A stretch of DNA of 22,668 bases, taken from positions 1 through 22,668 of the IMG/VR virus record IMGVR_UViG_3300037508_001813; one strand, written 5' to 3'. Shown piece after piece: positions 7,574 through 13,687 of this stretch. The translations under genes and the position numbers were made by a program. The first letter of the stretch is position 1. Every line of letters begins with the position of its first letter. Origin of the DNA: a virus. The notes under the pieces were generated by a model. That model was not told where the DNA came from, searched no databases, and worked only from the letters and a program-made list of their open reading frames with translations.

Positions 7574-8055
7574 AACACCGCCTGCATCTGGGTATCACCA
7601 ACGCAGATGCGCACCAGAGTGATGTCTGGAAACTCGGGGGCTCGGCTAAGCAACGCCTTCAGAATGATCTCAGCGGCTAGTTCGGGCGGAAATTTGAAGA
7701 CGCCCGTACCGACAGCGGGCATCGCCATCGACTTGATTCCTGCATCCTTTGCAACCCTAAGCACTTGGGCGATTGCAAGGTCAAGGTACTTCTCCGGGTG
7801 ATCGTCATTGATATAACTGGCTGCCCTGGCATGAATGACGTACGGGTTTGGAAGCTGGAAGCCCGGGGTGACAACAGCTTCGCCGAGTGCGATAGGCGAG
7901 TAGCGGCGGCAGTACTGCTCCAGTTCCGGCCCCGCCGCTGTGTGAATGGCACCAGCGACACCTGAACCAAACCGCAGGTTCGCATTTGCCGAGTTCACCA
8001 GCGCGTCCACATCCGGTTGACGGACGATGTTACCGACTACGATCTCAACCCGCAC
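7528..8055 (-). CDS. Macro domain protein (ADP-ribose binding/hydrolase-like)
   Basis: 175 residues from GTG 8055, with GAGGAAAG upstream; the start overlaps the stop of the 194-aa gene. The macro fold is clear: VEIVVGNIVRQPDVDALVNSANANLRFGSGVAGAIHTAAG (residues 3-42), then VIHARAASYINDD and the ADP-ribose phosphate loop AMPAVGTGVFKFPPELAAEII. MacroD enzymes hydrolyse ADP-ribosyl bonds or O-acetyl-ADP-ribose. Anomaly: in the canonical GGGVDGAIH the catalytic-type Asp is replaced by Ala (A34 in GSGVAGAIH), so this may be a binder or a hydrolase with a different mechanism. It is the last gene of a four-gene cassette. Confidence 0.9.
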   Translation of the reverse strand: MRVEIVVGNIVRQPDVDALVNSANANLRFGSGVAGAIHTAAGPELEQYCRRYSPIALGEAVVTPGFQLPNPYVIHARAASYINDDHPEKYLDLAIAQVLRVAKDAGIKSMAMPAVGTGVFKFPPELAAEIILKALLSRAPEFPDITLVRICVGDTQMQAVFQAALDLATAGSGRN

Positions 8056-8629
8056 GTTTCTTTCCTCGCCGCTTAGGCTTTTGCCACATCGAAAGAATCA
8101 CCTGATCGGAAATCTCCCCCATCCGCGGGGTTACCCAGTTGTACCCGCCATCACCAACTGCGTCATAAAACTCTGCTGGGGTCCGCCATAGCCCCCACCA
8201 TTCACAAACCGGCCCACCTTGTCCGTGAACCTCGATAAGGCACCCCACAAACGCAATAGACCCGTCACTGCCGATTAGTCGATAAGCATGCAACGACGCA
8301 AGCAAGTATGTGTCGTCGCCGGCTTGCGCGTAGTTGATCCGCTGTCGGGCCCAACTCAACCGATCTGCATCTTGAATCTCAACTTCCTCTGGGATATCGA
8401 GGTTGTATCGAGCCTCTGCATCGGAAAATTCAAGTTGGGCGATGTAGCCGAGCTTCAAAGAATTTTGCTCACCGAGATCGGCAATCAAAAAGTCCCAGCC
8501 GTCGATCTCCAGCCACTCGCAGATCCGAGTGAGTCCATCCGGTTCTTCCACCCCAGCGGCGAAGTCCCTCAGTACAGCGTCCGCAACAGGTTGGAGGTCA
8601 GGAGGCAAACATGTTTCAGCGTTCATCAT
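8045..8629 (-). CDS. Hypothetical protein preceding the macro-domain gene
   Basis: 194 residues, ATG 8629 (a second ATG directly follows at 8626). The Shine-Dalgarno GAGGGGG overlaps the previous gene's stop. I recognise no family. Seen: an acidic helical N-terminal region with ICEWLEIDGWDFLIADLGEQNSL. The centre (YTLASLHAYRLIGSDGSIAFVGCLIEVHGQGGPVCEWWGLWRTPAEFYDAVGDGGYNWVTPRMGEI, approximate) is rich in Trp and Gly, like a small mixed alpha/beta domain. The C terminus is very basic (KPKRRGKKRAG). The stop overlaps the macro gene by 11 bases, so the products are probably made together. Function unknown. Confidence 0.7.
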   Translation of the reverse strand: MMNAETCLPPDLQPVADAVLRDFAAGVEEPDGLTRICEWLEIDGWDFLIADLGEQNSLKLGYIAQLEFSDAEARYNLDIPEEVEIQDADRLSWARQRINYAQAGDDTYLLASLHAYRLIGSDGSIAFVGCLIEVHGQGGPVCEWWGLWRTPAEFYDAVGDGGYNWVTPRMGEISDQVILSMWQKPKRRGKKRAG

Positions 8630-8637
8630 TGGCCCCC

Positions 8638-10368
8638 TCAGGGCTTACGGCCGAACAACTTGGACAAAAACCCTCCACCGCTCGATGCACTAGGCTTCGG
8701 GCTTAGGTCGCGCAGGGGCTTGTCTGGAAGTTGGCGCATACGGCTGTCGGGAATGAACTGCTCGAGCAAATCCGCCCGCGGCTTCAACCCCCACTTGCGT
8801 AGGACATCAGAGAAGAGGCGCGGAGCAGATTCAGCCGCTTCAATGGCGTAGAGATCCGGCGCAAGGATTTCCGCATAGTCATCAAGAGACCACTCGCGCT
8901 CAATAGTGATCGCCTGCTGGGCTTTGTGGCAGGGGAAGTTTCGTTTGCCAGCCGAAACACGGCCAACAATGTCGTGCTCCAAGACAAGTATCAGAGCCGA
9001 AGCACAGGAGCCGAAATTATGTTGGTCATCATCGTTCGGACTGCTAACAAGTTCCTTGGCCCAGCGTAGCCAGTACTGAATGGCTCGATGTTGAGGGAAC
9101 TGCGTGTGCACTCGAGCCGCCTCCCGCACTTCGTCAGCATTCAGCTGGGGACGCAACTCCTCCAGGAACGAGAGCACCTCCGCATCACCCATTGCAACGA
9201 GCGCGCCGAAAACAGCGGCTCGATTGGCAAGGGTAGATCGAGAAAACAAGTTGCGGAGCTCGCCGCATGCATAAAGCTCGCCATTGACGTAGTCAGAGGA
9301 AGATACGAAGTCGATTGCCGCTTTTGTTGTGATCGGCACGTCGTCATCGAGGACCAGGAACGGTAAGAAGACGACAGGCAAAACCTTGCCAGCCTCTACT
9401 AGCCCAACCATTTCACCTTCAAGAAGCAGACGGGTATCACTGTCCAGGCCCTCGGCGACAGCGTGCTTGTACACCGCTGAGATCTTGGCGATGTAAGAAG
9501 TGTCGCCCTCGACGCCGTAGCAAAAGAAAAGCACTCGCAGAAGGTCAACTAGCTGCTGCTCTGAAAATTGCTTCCACTCGTCCGAAGCCAGAATCTTGTC
9601 AACATCTTCGATCGATTCAAACTTCAGCCGCTGAGGTTTCTTGACCTGAGGCTCATTTTCTTTTTCCTCGGAGAACTCCGGAAGCCAGACGGCAGGAAAA
9701 ATCTTCTCGAAGAAAAATCGTTTGAACTCTTCGGAACTCAGAGCAGTGTCTTTAATGTGTCCAGAAATTCCAGTTTTTTCGATCGATCCAGCCCAGGCAT
9801 AGAACAGAGCCTGCAGTTCTGGTTTCACATGGACTTCGGATGTAACGACATCAGCCAAATAGGCGGCGGCGGACTCTGGATCATCAGCCTCATCACCGTC
9901 GCCACCTCCAGCCATTGCCTCAGAGACCCGGCTCCACGGATCGCCAAGGTGGCGCTTTACGCTTGCTGCTACTCGTACAACGTCATCCTCAAAGCGTTCA
10001 AAGATCTGATGGACAACTTCACGCCTCGACTCTTCTTGGATTTGATTACTTACCAAAACCAATGTTGGACAACTTCCGTAGTCCAATGCGATGAGAGGCT
10101 CAAAGTCTTGCTGAGGAATCCAGGTGTCGCCAACGGTAAATCGCCCGACTTGCTCAACTGTTTGGCTAAATGGATTGAGCATGACCTTCACCAATGGAAG
10201 GGGCGCATTTAAAGTCGACTTACCGACGCTAGCTACAAAAGTCAGTGTGGGGCCAAAAGGATTGACGATTACCAGCGCATAAAAAACATCCAACTCGGCT
10301 CCGTCCAGGTCTTCCAGCGAGGACGTGATCGGCTCGGCGTACATTTGTACAGAGCACGGGGTACTCAT
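8638..10368 (-). CDS. Large uncharacterised 576-aa protein of the macro-domain cassette
   Basis: 576 residues, ATG 10368 in an ATGA overlap with the 94-aa gene, with GGAGGTGG upstream. I do not recognise a family. Residues 1-120 look like an alpha/beta domain with hydrophobic strands (ELDVFYALVIVNPFGPTLTFVASVGKSTLNAPLPLVKVML). An acidic Gly/Asp-rich linker with a GGGDGDEADDPESAAAYL stretch lies near residue 155-175. Residues 250-440 are a mainly helical HEAT-like region (ELLRVLFFCYG, NRAAVFGALVAMGDAEVLSFLEELRP). The C terminus ends in a basic amphipathic GGGFLSKLFGRKP tail, a type often used for protein or membrane docking. No nuclease, ATPase or protease motif is obvious. Possible scaffold of an accessory (perhaps defence) system: inference only. 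Confidence 0.75.
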   Translation of the reverse strand: MSTPCSVQMYAEPITSSLEDLDGAELDVFYALVIVNPFGPTLTFVASVGKSTLNAPLPLVKVMLNPFSQTVEQVGRFTVGDTWIPQQDFEPLIALDYGSCPTLVLVSNQIQEESRREVVHQIFERFEDDVVRVAASVKRHLGDPWSRVSEAMAGGGDGDEADDPESAAAYLADVVTSEVHVKPELQALFYAWAGSIEKTGISGHIKDTALSSEEFKRFFFEKIFPAVWLPEFSEEKENEPQVKKPQRLKFESIEDVDKILASDEWKQFSEQQLVDLLRVLFFCYGVEGDTSYIAKISAVYKHAVAEGLDSDTRLLLEGEMVGLVEAGKVLPVVFLPFLVLDDDVPITTKAAIDFVSSSDYVNGELYACGELRNLFSRSTLANRAAVFGALVAMGDAEVLSFLEELRPQLNADEVREAARVHTQFPQHRAIQYWLRWAKELVSSPNDDDQHNFGSCASALILVLEHDIVGRVSAGKRNFPCHKAQQAITIEREWSLDDYAEILAPDLYAIEAAESAPRLFSDVLRKWGLKPRADLLEQFIPDSRMRQLPDKPLRDLSPKPSASSGGGFLSKLFGRKP

Positions 10369-10649
10369 TTGTCCACCTCCGATTTGGTTATTGTTTCTGA
10401 CTCCAGAGCGTTGACTTCATCCAATCGTATGACTTCGACCCTCAGGCCTTGCTTTTCAGGCAACTGCCTATAGCGCTTCCATGCGCCGGCCCGGTAGGGC
10501 TTTGCTTCATCATAATCACTTTTGGTTAAAGCCGACCCTCCGTAGCGCCCCTGAAGGTAATGGCGCAGCGATCCATCTTCGTAGTGGACACGCACACAAG
10601 CGGTCACTGAGCTTTTCCACTTTTTATCGATGAACAGTATTGTCTTCAT
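10365..10649 (-). CDS. Small unknown protein after the SNF2 helicase
   Basis: 94 residues from ATG 10649; a GTG two codons upstream (10655) would overlap the Shine-Dalgarno AAGAGG, so the ATG is preferred. The protein begins KTILFIDKKWKSS and has VTACVRVHYEDGSLRHYLQGRYGGSALTKSDYDEAKPYRAGAWKRYRQLPE, a beta-rich, basic, Tyr-rich stretch. I recognise no family. It begins just after the SNF2 stop, whose TAA almost touches the Shine-Dalgarno, and ends overlapping the 576-aa gene start (ATGA). It therefore links the helicase gene to the macro-domain cassette. Confidence 0.7.
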   Translation of the reverse strand: MKTILFIDKKWKSSVTACVRVHYEDGSLRHYLQGRYGGSALTKSDYDEAKPYRAGAWKRYRQLPEKQGLRVEVIRLDEVNALESETITKSEVDK

Positions 10650-10658
10650 GTTCACCTC

Positions 10659-12284
10659 TTAATTGGCCAGCACCGTTTTTCGCACGTCGCGCACATGCTT
10701 GCATTCCCCGCGGTACTCAAACCCTGGGCAGGTGCACTGCAGATGCCCGCTTCGACCGAAGGAGACTATGTATGACTTCTTTGGGTCCTTAGAGCTTGGG
10801 AACTCCCACGAGCCAGTCTCCATCAGAGGCGCGTCCTGGGGCAGCGCGGCCACCATCTCGCCGATGATGTCCAGGCGCGCCCCTTCCTGACCCACCGCAC
10901 GAGCGGCCTTGGACTCTTGCATTAGAGCGGGGCCGAGGCGGGTAAGCTCTTCCTGGAGGTCCTTAAGGATTGAAGCGTCAGGTAGCTCATCCGATTCCAC
11001 GGCCTGCACGAGTTTGAGCTTAGCCTCAAGGAGCCGGGCGATATAACGGTCCAGCGTGCCGTTCGCTAGCAGGTACTCGACGGTGACCTGCTTGTCCTGG
11101 CCAATCCGGTAGCACCGATCCTCGGCCTGAAGGTGATTGGCCGGAACCCAATCGAGGTCCTGAAAAATCACATGGGTTGCTGCAGTGAGATTCAGGCCGA
11201 CACCCCCTGCAATCAGGTTGCAAAGCGCCACTGTGACATTGGGATCCTTTTGAAAGGCATCCATCGCTTTCATGCGCTGCTTGGCGCTGTCTGCACCGGT
11301 GATCGTGACGGCTTGATCGCCCCACGTCTTCTTGTGCCGCGTGATGCCCTCGGTGTACGAGGTAAAGACGATCACCTTTTGACCGCTGGCCACAACGTCC
11401 TTGACGCGCTCAGCGCATGCGGCGTGCTTGGCTTTATGGAGTGCCAGCCGCAGCTTTGTGATCCGAGCCAGGAACTCGGTATCGTTGGGGCGGCTCGCAT
11501 CTGAACCCAGAAACCAGTTCAGGAATCCCTCATTGGCATTCCATGCGGCGTCGCCGGTTATCTGCAACGGCACCCAGGTACGGATTTTTGGTGGAAGGTC
11601 CAGGACCTCATCCTTCTTTCGCCGCAACATCACCTCTTTGAGCAGGAGGTTGAGTTCGCTAATGTTCGATGCACCGTCCGTTACCCATCCATAGTTGTTG
11701 CGATAGGCACCACAGTACTGACGGGCAAAGGAGATGAAGCTGCGGGCAGCCGGGTGGCCAACCGCTCGCAGCAGGTTGAACAAGTCCCGCGGCCGGTTGG
11801 GCATCGGTGTGCCGGTGAGCAGAAAGACCAGGCGAGGACCCGTCACGCCGGCGCGTTTGTCGTCTGATACACCGAGGATCTTCAGCGCCTGGGAGGATCG
11901 CTGGCTCGCGTTCTTGATGAAGTGCGCCTCATCCAGTGCGACGCCTGTCCAGGCGACCTTACGCAACCGATCTGCGTTACGGGCCAGCAGGTCGTAGTTG
12001 ACGATCACCCATTGGGGCTGTGAGTGCTCGTAGCCGGAGACGCCCAGAACCTCGATCCGGGCATCCGGGTCAACCAGAAGGATTTCCCGTGCCCAATTCA
12101 GTTTCAGCGACGCGGGACAGATGATGAGAAACACGCCCGAAGGCGCGGACTCTTTGAGAGCGATGATGGCTTGGCGTGTCTTACCCAGACCCATGTCATC
12201 GCCAAGGATCGCGCGGCCGCGACGGGCCAAAAACTCAACTCCCGTTACCTGATGCGGATAAAGCGCATAGCTTTCAAGATTCAT
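10659..12284 (-). CDS. SNF2-family helicase/translocase with C-terminal SWIM zinc finger
   Basis: 541 residues, ATG 12284 with AAAGAGGAG upstream. Helicase motifs in order: Q-like motif YPHQVTGVEFL near residue 10, Walker A GDDMGLGKT (28-36), DEAH (118-121), LTGTP (156-160), then the RecA-2 motifs GGVGLNLTAATHVIF and the SNF2-typical AEDRCYRIGQ. The C terminus carries a SWIM motif: C517, C519, C528 and H530 (CTC...CKH). SNF2 proteins are ATP-driven dsDNA translocases that remodel protein-DNA complexes. The SWIM domain gives DNA or protein binding. This short form resembles helicases found in phage and integrative-element replication or recombination clusters. It is the third gene from the operon promoter. 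Confidence 0.93.
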   Translation of the reverse strand: MNLESYALYPHQVTGVEFLARRGRAILGDDMGLGKTRQAIIALKESAPSGVFLIICPASLKLNWAREILLVDPDARIEVLGVSGYEHSQPQWVIVNYDLLARNADRLRKVAWTGVALDEAHFIKNASQRSSQALKILGVSDDKRAGVTGPRLVFLLTGTPMPNRPRDLFNLLRAVGHPAARSFISFARQYCGAYRNNYGWVTDGASNISELNLLLKEVMLRRKKDEVLDLPPKIRTWVPLQITGDAAWNANEGFLNWFLGSDASRPNDTEFLARITKLRLALHKAKHAACAERVKDVVASGQKVIVFTSYTEGITRHKKTWGDQAVTITGADSAKQRMKAMDAFQKDPNVTVALCNLIAGGVGLNLTAATHVIFQDLDWVPANHLQAEDRCYRIGQDKQVTVEYLLANGTLDRYIARLLEAKLKLVQAVESDELPDASILKDLQEELTRLGPALMQESKAARAVGQEGARLDIIGEMVAALPQDAPLMETGSWEFPSSKDPKKSYIVSFGRSGHLQCTCPGFEYRGECKHVRDVRKTVLAN

Positions 12285-12320
12285 GACTCACTCCTCTTTA
12301 GCAGATTGGCCTATTGGCGT

Positions 12321-12349
12321 GGGGCCTGCAATTCGGATGAACTCGCCCC
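12321..12349 (-). promoter_or_regulatory. Leader hairpin A, upstream of the SNF2 gene
   Basis: A 29-nt G4-5...C4-5 hairpin on the minus-strand RNA, about 18 bases before the Shine-Dalgarno element GCTAAAGAGGAG. It is 23/29 identical to hairpin B at 12692-12720, and the fifth base pair changes from C-G to G-C between copies (a compensatory change). The shared ATCC sequence lies at the tip. Probably a translation- or stability-control element; no ligand or protein is known from sequence. Confidence 0.6.
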
Positions 12350-12367
12350 GGATGTCGAAGTTAGAAC

Positions 12368-12655
12368 TTAGCGCCTCTGAGGCTCACTGGATGAGCCTGT
12401 GGACTCTATGAATTGGTTGATCGCGGATCCCAGCGAAACGAGCTGCGCCCGCTCAATGCAGCATCGAGCCTTAACCCGCTTCTCTTGCGGGTTCTTGGCG
12501 GTCAGGAGTTGGGTCTTGATGACGAGCTCGGTCAGCCAAGGCTGGGCAGGTATCGGCTTGATGATGAGCGTTTCGACGTAGGTGTCGGACGCAGACAGGG
12601 TGCACTCGACCTCAGTCAACGGCTCGGTCGTGGCAAGGGTTTCAGCGATAGACAT
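12368..12655 (-). CDS. Small unknown protein between DUF3293 and SNF2 genes
   Basis: 95 residues from ATG 12655, chosen because AAAGAGGAG lies upstream; the frame runs open to 12739, but that extension crosses leader hairpin B. Protein: SIAETLATTEPLTEVECTLSASDTYVETLIIKPIPAQPWLTELVIKTQLLTAKNPQEKRVKARCCIERAQLVSLGSAINQFI, i.e. about four beta strands, a basic turn and a C-terminal helix, ending in SSSEPQRR. I recognise no family. It lies in a phage-type early operon between DUF3293 and SNF2, so a small accessory (anti-host or DNA-binding) role is possible. Confidence 0.7.
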   Translation of the reverse strand: MSIAETLATTEPLTEVECTLSASDTYVETLIIKPIPAQPWLTELVIKTQLLTAKNPQEKRVKARCCIERAQLVSLGSAINQFIESTGSSSEPQRR

Positions 12656-12691
12656 GTTGGATCTCCTCTTTAGCCGCTTTGACGGTGTGTC

Positions 12692-12720
12692 GGGGGCGGC
12701 AATTTGGATCAAATCCCCCC
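12692..12720 (-). promoter_or_regulatory. Leader hairpin B, upstream of the 95-aa gene
   Basis: Second copy of the 29-nt element of the SNF2 leader. Its five-base G/C-rich arms flank an inner AAATT/GATTT-type stem with ATCC near the loop, and GCTAAAGAGGAG follows 17 bases on. Copy A has the same layout with 18 bases. The repeat of hairpin plus Shine-Dalgarno spacing implies duplication of a regulatory leader. Confidence 0.6.
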
Positions 12721-12750
12721 AGCCCTTGAGGTGGGCCACCCCGAAAATCG

Positions 12751-13182
12751 TCAGCGCAACAGGATCAGTTGCGGGACTGCATCAGGTCCCACCCAAACGA
12801 TGGCGTCTTGGTCAAATTGAATTCCAATAGCTTTAGCAGGCTCCAGGGCCAGACCCAACGCGAAGTAGCTCTTCTCCGCTGGCCATTCGGTGCCTTCTTC
12901 GCTGCCGGAGCCTTCAATGGTCTGCAGCCTCAGCTCCTGAAGCTTGCCGGCAAGTTCGGCATGCCCGAGCTCGTTGGCTTCATCGGACTGGATGGCCCCG
13001 CGCGGGTTGTAGGCGGTCAGGAAGGCGCCGCAAGCAACGCCGCTGGCAGCAAACAAGGCAGCAATGCGCTCCGAACGTTTGCCAATGTTCAAGACGATGT
13101 CTTGATCGGTGTGACCGAGTCGGTAGTCCGTGGCCAGGTAGGCGCGGACTTTGTCGGGATGGATCTGCGTCGTTTCAGACAT
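12751..13182 (-). CDS. DUF3293 domain protein, first gene of the operon
   Basis: 143 residues, ATG 13182 with GGAGGG upstream (inside a hairpin). Family signature as I know it: YLATDYRL at the start, then IGKRSERIAALFAASGVACGAFLTAYNPRG (an 'xAF(I/L)TAxNPR' motif), then ELAGKLQEL, then GTEWPAEKSYFALGLALEPAKAIGIQFDQDAIVWVG near the end, matching DUF3293. The function of the family is not known. The in-frame open stretch to 13269 overlaps the structured leader, so I reject the longer start. As the promoter-proximal gene of the minus-strand operon it is the direct target of the leader attenuator. Confidence 0.85.
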   Translation of the reverse strand: MSETTQIHPDKVRAYLATDYRLGHTDQDIVLNIGKRSERIAALFAASGVACGAFLTAYNPRGAIQSDEANELGHAELAGKLQELRLQTIEGSGSEEGTEWPAEKSYFALGLALEPAKAIGIQFDQDAIVWVGPDAVPQLILLR

Positions 13183-13213
13183 AAAAAAGCCCTCCAGAGA
13201 GTCTATGGAGGGC
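13183..13213 (-). terminator. Intrinsic terminator/SD-sequestering hairpin at the DUF3293 start
   Basis: The stem GCCCTCCA / TGGAGGGC is 8 bp with a 9-nt loop. Six T residues (13183-13188) follow and abut the ATG. The Shine-Dalgarno GGAGGG is the 3' arm of the stem. This is the layout of an attenuator: terminate or hide the ribosome site unless an upstream structure changes. Confidence 0.75.
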
Positions 13214-13317
13214 CGACGCATCTCCCGGTTGGTTGCTCCGGCTGGAGCCGCATCCGCTTTCGCGTCCACCTTGCCCGGGGGCAGGTTGGTAAGGCCGTCG
13301 GGCCTTGTCTTGATGCA
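13183..13317 (-). promoter_or_regulatory. Structured 5' leader of the phage-like operon (riboswitch/attenuator-like)
   Basis: A leader of about 135 nt between the predicted start site and the DUF3293 ATG. Visible elements in RNA order: hairpin AAGGCC-CGAC-GGCCTT; a stem ACCTGCC/GGCAAGGT with one bulged A; GCGAAAGC (a GNRA-type loop); hairpin GCTCC-AGCC-GGAGC; a possible enclosing GACGC/GCGTC pair; and the final terminator hairpin. The motif ACCAACC occurs twice, before the second stem and after the GCTCC hairpin. Class not recognised. Regulation by premature termination and Shine-Dalgarno masking is inferred. Confidence 0.6.
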
Positions 13318-13323
13318 GGCTTA

Positions 13324-13351
13324 ACTGTAACCGAATCGTTCTGCCTGTCAA
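13324..13351 (-). promoter_or_regulatory. Sigma-70 promoter of the minus-strand operon
   Basis: On the minus strand, -35 TTGACA (13346-13351) is separated by 16 bases from -10 TACAGT (13324-13329). The expected start is about 13317. It feeds the structured leader and the DUF3293-SNF2 genes, and faces away from the HTH-hsd operon. Confidence 0.65.
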
Positions 13352-13361
13352 GCCCCGGTCA

Positions 13362-13380
13362 AGGCTCATCCCTTGAGCCT
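13362..13380. promoter_or_regulatory. Inverted repeat upstream of the operon promoter (candidate operator)
   Basis: Arms AGGCTCA and TGAGCCT, 7 bp each and perfect, separated by TCCCT. It lies 11 bases upstream of the -35 box and between the two divergent transcription units, so it could bind a regulator such as the neighbouring HTH protein. Confidence 0.5.
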
Positions 13381-13396
13381 GACCCCCAGCACAATA

Positions 13397-13423
13397 TTTC
13401 AATCTTTCACCCAAGGATTGAAA
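13397..13423. promoter_or_regulatory. 8-bp inverted repeat before the HTH-hsd operon (candidate operator)
   Basis: Arms TTTCAATC and GATTGAAA are perfect, with an 11-nt spacer. A -10-like TATGCT follows at 13433-13438, but no good -35 is visible. The site overlaps the presumed promoter of the HTH gene and its spacing would suit a dimeric HTH repressor (autoregulation: inference). Confidence 0.55.
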
Positions 13424-13469
13424 ATTTTGCACTATGCTGGTGTTTTCTACCGCCAATCTGGCCAAGACC

Positions 13470-13673
13470 ATGCCATCCAGCACAGCTGAAAACGCCATCA
13501 TGACCATCGGGGAAGTCGCCGACTACCTCAAGGTCACCGAGCGAACGATCTACAGGCTAGCTGGAGCTAAGCAGATACCAGCCTTCAAGGTCGGGGGGAG
13601 CTGGCGGTTTTCAAAAGCAGACATCGACCGTTGGATTCGGGAGCAGTCATCAACTGCCGACCTCAAAGATTAA
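13470..13673 (+). CDS. Small HTH (HTH_17/excisionase-like) DNA-binding protein upstream of hsdM
   Basis: 67 residues if started at ATG 13470; 13500 (MTIGEV) and 13434 are alternatives without a clear Shine-Dalgarno to choose. The core [46 protein letters not shown] is the HTH_17/BldC-excisionase winged fold, complete with the recognition helix (ERTIYRLAG) and the KVGGSWRF wing. Such proteins act as directionality factors or small repressors. Its stop is 14 bases before the hsdM ATG, so it is probably cotranscribed and may act as a controller of the restriction-modification operon. The nearby inverted repeats would be the binding sites. Confidence 0.85.
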   Translation: MPSSTAENAIMTIGEVADYLKVTERTIYRLAGAKQIPAFKVGGSWRFSKADIDRWIREQSSTADLKD

Positions 13674-13687
13674 TCAGGAACATCAAC

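Noticed and set aside
7528-8055. DarTG toxin-antitoxin pair
   Set aside because: The macro domain is short and single, and no DarT-like ADP-ribosyltransferase motif is seen in the adjacent genes.
13183-13269. Longer start for the DUF3293 gene through the leader
   Set aside because: The stretch is made of hairpins including a terminator with T6, and the Shine-Dalgarno is placed for ATG 13182.
13183-13317. c-di-GMP-I riboswitch in the leader
   Set aside because: GGACGCGAAAGC recalls part of the GEMM consensus, but the AAACC and GCACAG segments and the stem order do not fit.
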